Assembly (NCBI RefSeq): GCF_026420845.1
Contig: NZ_JAOWCB010000011.1
Coordinates: 62,001-126,000, forward strand
Reading direction: 5' to 3'
DNA: 64,000 bases
Source of the DNA: Streptomyces sp. PR69
Lineage (GTDB): Bacteria > Actinomycetota > Actinomycetes > Streptomycetales > Streptomycetaceae
Below the pieces are notes generated by a model. It made no database searches and was not told where the DNA came from. It saw nothing but the letters and a program-made list of their open reading frames with translations. This document shows, in pieces, positions 63,535-64,000 of this stretch. Numbering within the stretch: position 1 is the first letter of the stretch; each line of letters starts with the position of its first letter. The position numbers were made by a program, and so were the translations under genes.

Positions 63535-64000
63535 TCAGACGCCCGCGCCGAGCACGGCGTTGATCCTCTTGGGGTCGCCGCACACGATCAGCAGGGCTGC
63601 GGCCTTCTTCAGCGCGGCCGGAAGGGCCTGAGCGGCGTCGTCGTCGGGACCTCCGTTGACCGCCACGACCACAACGGGCCGGGCGGCGGCGCGGTCGGCC
63701 ACGGCGGCGTCCGCATAGAAGACGTCGTCGCCCGCGTCGTGCTGGGCCCAGTAGGCGGCTTCGCCGAAGGACAGCTCATGAGCCGCCCAGGGGTGCTGTT
63801 CGCCGGTGGTGAGCACCAGTACGTCGCCTGGGGACCGCCCGGAGTCCAGCAGCAGATCGACGGCCTCGCCCGCGGCGTCGAGCGCGCCGTCGGCCGAGGC
63901 GGGGATCAGCTGGATCTGCGGCAGGGAACGATTCTCCTGCTGGGTCTGCTGGGACTGCTGCGTCTTCCCAGCGTTGCCGTGGGGGCGCTGCGGCGGCGTG
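63535..64000 (-). CDS. Unidentified protein, C-terminal part (5' partial)
   Basis: The open frame continues past the right edge; about 155 residues are visible. Gln-rich stretch (KTQQSQQTQQ) near the edge, then QIQLIPASADGALDAAGEAV, SPGDVLVLTTGEQHPWAAHE, and DDVFYADAAVADRAAARPVV. The last part has VVVVAVNGG and ALLIVCGDPKRINAVLG. The pattern suggests the second RecA-like domain of a superfamily I helicase or related ATP-binding protein, but this is low confidence. Stop at 63535-63537. Confidence 0.6.
   Translation of the reverse strand, partial: TPPQRPHGNAGKTQQSQQTQQENRSLPQIQLIPASADGALDAAGEAVDLLLDSGRSPGDVLVLTTGEQHPWAAHELSFGEAAYWAQHDAGDDVFYADAAVADRAAARPVVVVAVNGGPDDDAAQALPAALKKAAALLIVCGDPKRINAVLGAGV

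Overview
The window is core chromosome from an actinomycete that is almost certainly a Streptomyces. GC is very high, GTG and TTG starts are common, and the gene set is streptomycete: hrdB next to whiH, sepH, cutRS, and the paired topoisomerase IV genes parC and parE. No rRNA, tRNA, CRISPR array, prophage or insertion sequence was seen. The first and last genes are cut by the window edges.

Layout. 1-3.2 kb is less conserved: a class III aminotransferase (5' cut), a PAP2 phosphatase, a DUF3291 gene, and a short remnant of a methyltransferase 3' end. 3.2-17.6 kb is an actinobacterial housekeeping block whose order, as I recall it, matches M. tuberculosis Rv2689c-Rv2699c: RNA m5U-type methyltransferase, KimA-like K+ transporter, two TrkA proteins, DUF3159, OB-fold protein, DUF3710, dut, thioesterase, DUF3093 and DUF4193. 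A kdp locus sits inside this block. Its sensor and regulator (kdpD, kdpE) and kdpF are intact, but the pump is reduced to short frameshifted scraps of kdpA and kdpC, and kdpB is gone. 18-32 kb holds cutRS, an inositol-phosphatase-like gene, ferrochelatase, an MFS transporter overlapping a sugar-lactone-oxidase-like gene, sepH, a sulfurtransferase, a two-domain VOC protein, thymidine kinase, an alkaline-phosphatase-superfamily gene and DUF5998. 32-41 kb holds a fused GNAT/acyl-CoA-synthetase-like protein, HPr, a GntR regulator, an M23 endopeptidase behind a c-di-AMP (ydaO-type) riboswitch, and an M16 protease pair. 41-49 kb holds parC and parE flanking a CobW GTPase and a citrate-type sensor kinase without a response regulator. 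49-64 kb holds DUF7455, a trypsin-like protease, hrdB, whiH, an ABC transporter, a NUDIX regulator, a debranching-enzyme-like protein, DUF4192, a RecQ helicase with a C-terminal phosphoribosyltransferase-like domain, and two uncharacterised genes.

How it fits together. One theme is potassium: a KimA-like importer, two TrkA gating proteins, KdpDE without its pump, and a c-di-AMP riboswitch controlling a wall hydrolase. c-di-AMP is the known signal tying K+ level to wall metabolism in Gram-positive bacteria. The second theme is growth and division: HrdB, WhiH, SepH, topoisomerase IV and CutRS. The best-supported unusual observation is the collapsed kdpFABC operon at 13.1-13.5 kb. The others I rate highest are the duplicated methyltransferase 3' end near 2.0 kb, the orphan sensor kinase between parC and parE, and the RecQ-PRTase fusion.
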